This document shows positions 63,582-64,000 of a stretch of DNA of 64,000 nt, one piece after another. Origin of the DNA: Flavobacterium difficile (GTDB lineage Bacteria > Bacteroidota > Bacteroidia > Flavobacteriales > Flavobacteriaceae); the NCBI RefSeq assembly GCF_011392115.1, contig NZ_JAAJBT010000001.1:558001-622000 (forward strand). The letters run 5' to 3'. How positions within the stretch are numbered: the first letter of the stretch is position 1; each line of letters begins with the position of its first letter. Under the pieces are notes generated by a model. It had not been told where the DNA came from. It searched no databases and worked only from the letters and a program-made list of their open reading frames with translations. The position numbers were made by a program, and so were the translations under genes.

Positions 63582-64000
63582 ATGAAGATTATTTGTATTG
63601 GTAGAAATTATGCAGACCATATTTCAGAATTAAATAACGAACGACCAGTCGAACCAGTTATTTTTATGAAGCCAGATACGGCTATTTTACCAAAAAAGAC
63701 GCCTTTTGTGATCCCAGAATTTAGTCAAGACGTTCATCATGAAGTGGAGGTTTTAGTTAAAATATGTAAAGTTGGAAAATATATAAGTACTAAATTTGCC
63801 CACAAATATTATGATGAAATTGGTTTGGGAATCGATTTCACCGCTCGTGATGTGCAAACTATGTTAAAAGAAAAAGGCCTTCCATGGGAAAAAGCTAAGG
63901 CTTTTGACCATTCAGCGATTATTGGTGACTTTTTACCGAAAAAAAGTTATTCTTCTCTAGAAAATATTAACTTTGAATTAAGGAAAAATTCCGAAATTGC
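63582..64000 (+). CDS. Fumarylacetoacetate hydrolase-family protein, 3' end outside the window
   Basis: The reading frame starts MKIICIGRNYADHISELNN, 1 nt after the exonuclease stop, and is open to the end of the window. PVIFMKPDTAILPKKTPF, DVHHEVEVLVKI (metal-binding EVE/HHE) and IGLGIDFTARDVQ are typical of the FAH family, metal-dependent enzymes that cleave C-C bonds or decarboxylate keto acids. About 140 residues of the usual 200-plus are present; it is cut by the window edge, not broken. Confidence 0.9.
   Translation, partial: MKIICIGRNYADHISELNNERPVEPVIFMKPDTAILPKKTPFVIPEFSQDVHHEVEVLVKICKVGKYISTKFAHKYYDEIGLGIDFTARDVQTMLKEKGLPWEKAKAFDHSAIIGDFLPKKSYSSLENINFELRKNSEI

Overview
The window is chromosomal DNA of a Flavobacterium-like member of the Bacteroidota. 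It is strongly AT-rich, carries promoter boxes of the Bacteroidota type (TAnnTTTG), shows no obvious Shine-Dalgarno sites, and encodes type IX secretion (T9SS) sorting tails, a PorV/PorQ-type barrel, a Bacteroidota-type lipoprotein N-acyltransferase homologue (Lnb) and the long form of GAPDH. About 49 protein-coding genes are described. No rRNA, tRNA, insertion sequence, prophage or CRISPR array was seen.

Layout. (1) 1-2228: 3' part of aconitase. (2) 2264-5113: a tight three-gene minus-strand cassette, sce7726-family nuclease, sce7725-family protein and a zinc-ribbon/RES-domain protein, which looks like an accessory NAD-depleting defence or conflict system inserted between housekeeping genes. 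(3) 5189-16146: envelope and housekeeping genes: lnb-like, PorV/PorQ-like, pssA, GH25 lysozyme, lptB, an AhpD-like protein, tatC, kdsD/kpsF, recQ and a FAS1 lipoprotein. (4) 16842-30419: a surface-protein region with two related modules. Each holds a small T9SS-tailed protein followed by collagen-like proteins that share one N-terminal domain. Between the modules lie a polyprenyl-phosphate-mannose-synthase-like GT2 and a TMTC-like GT-C/TPR protein. Upstream of each module is the same array of GGGTAGTT direct repeats. At the second module the array separates a divergent membrane-bound TPR/LuxR regulator (29202-30419) from an intact 50-residue ORF (28861-29013). At the first module the regulator is absent and the small ORF is a pseudogene. 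The first module also has about ten imperfect 21-bp repeats upstream. (5) 30468-38837: FAD oxidoreductase, GNAT, mltG, LysM-NlpC/P60 hydrolase, amino-acid permease, a secreted unknown protein and GAPDH. (6) 39020-49693: two very large T9SS-secreted proteins, one a reprolysin-like metalloprotease. (7) 49982-64000: PagL-like lipid A deacylase, HtrA, dapF, alpha/beta hydrolase, ABC ATPase, methyltransferase, ABC-F, CocE-type hydrolase, GT2, an E2 acyltransferase, a DnaQ-like exonuclease and the start of an FAH-family gene.

The strongest candidates for undescribed biology are the RES/sce7725/sce7726 cassette and the duplicated GGGTAGTT module, with its regulator, micro-ORF, T9SS-tailed protein and collagen-like proteins. 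Family assignments rest on motif reading and memory of families. No search was run.
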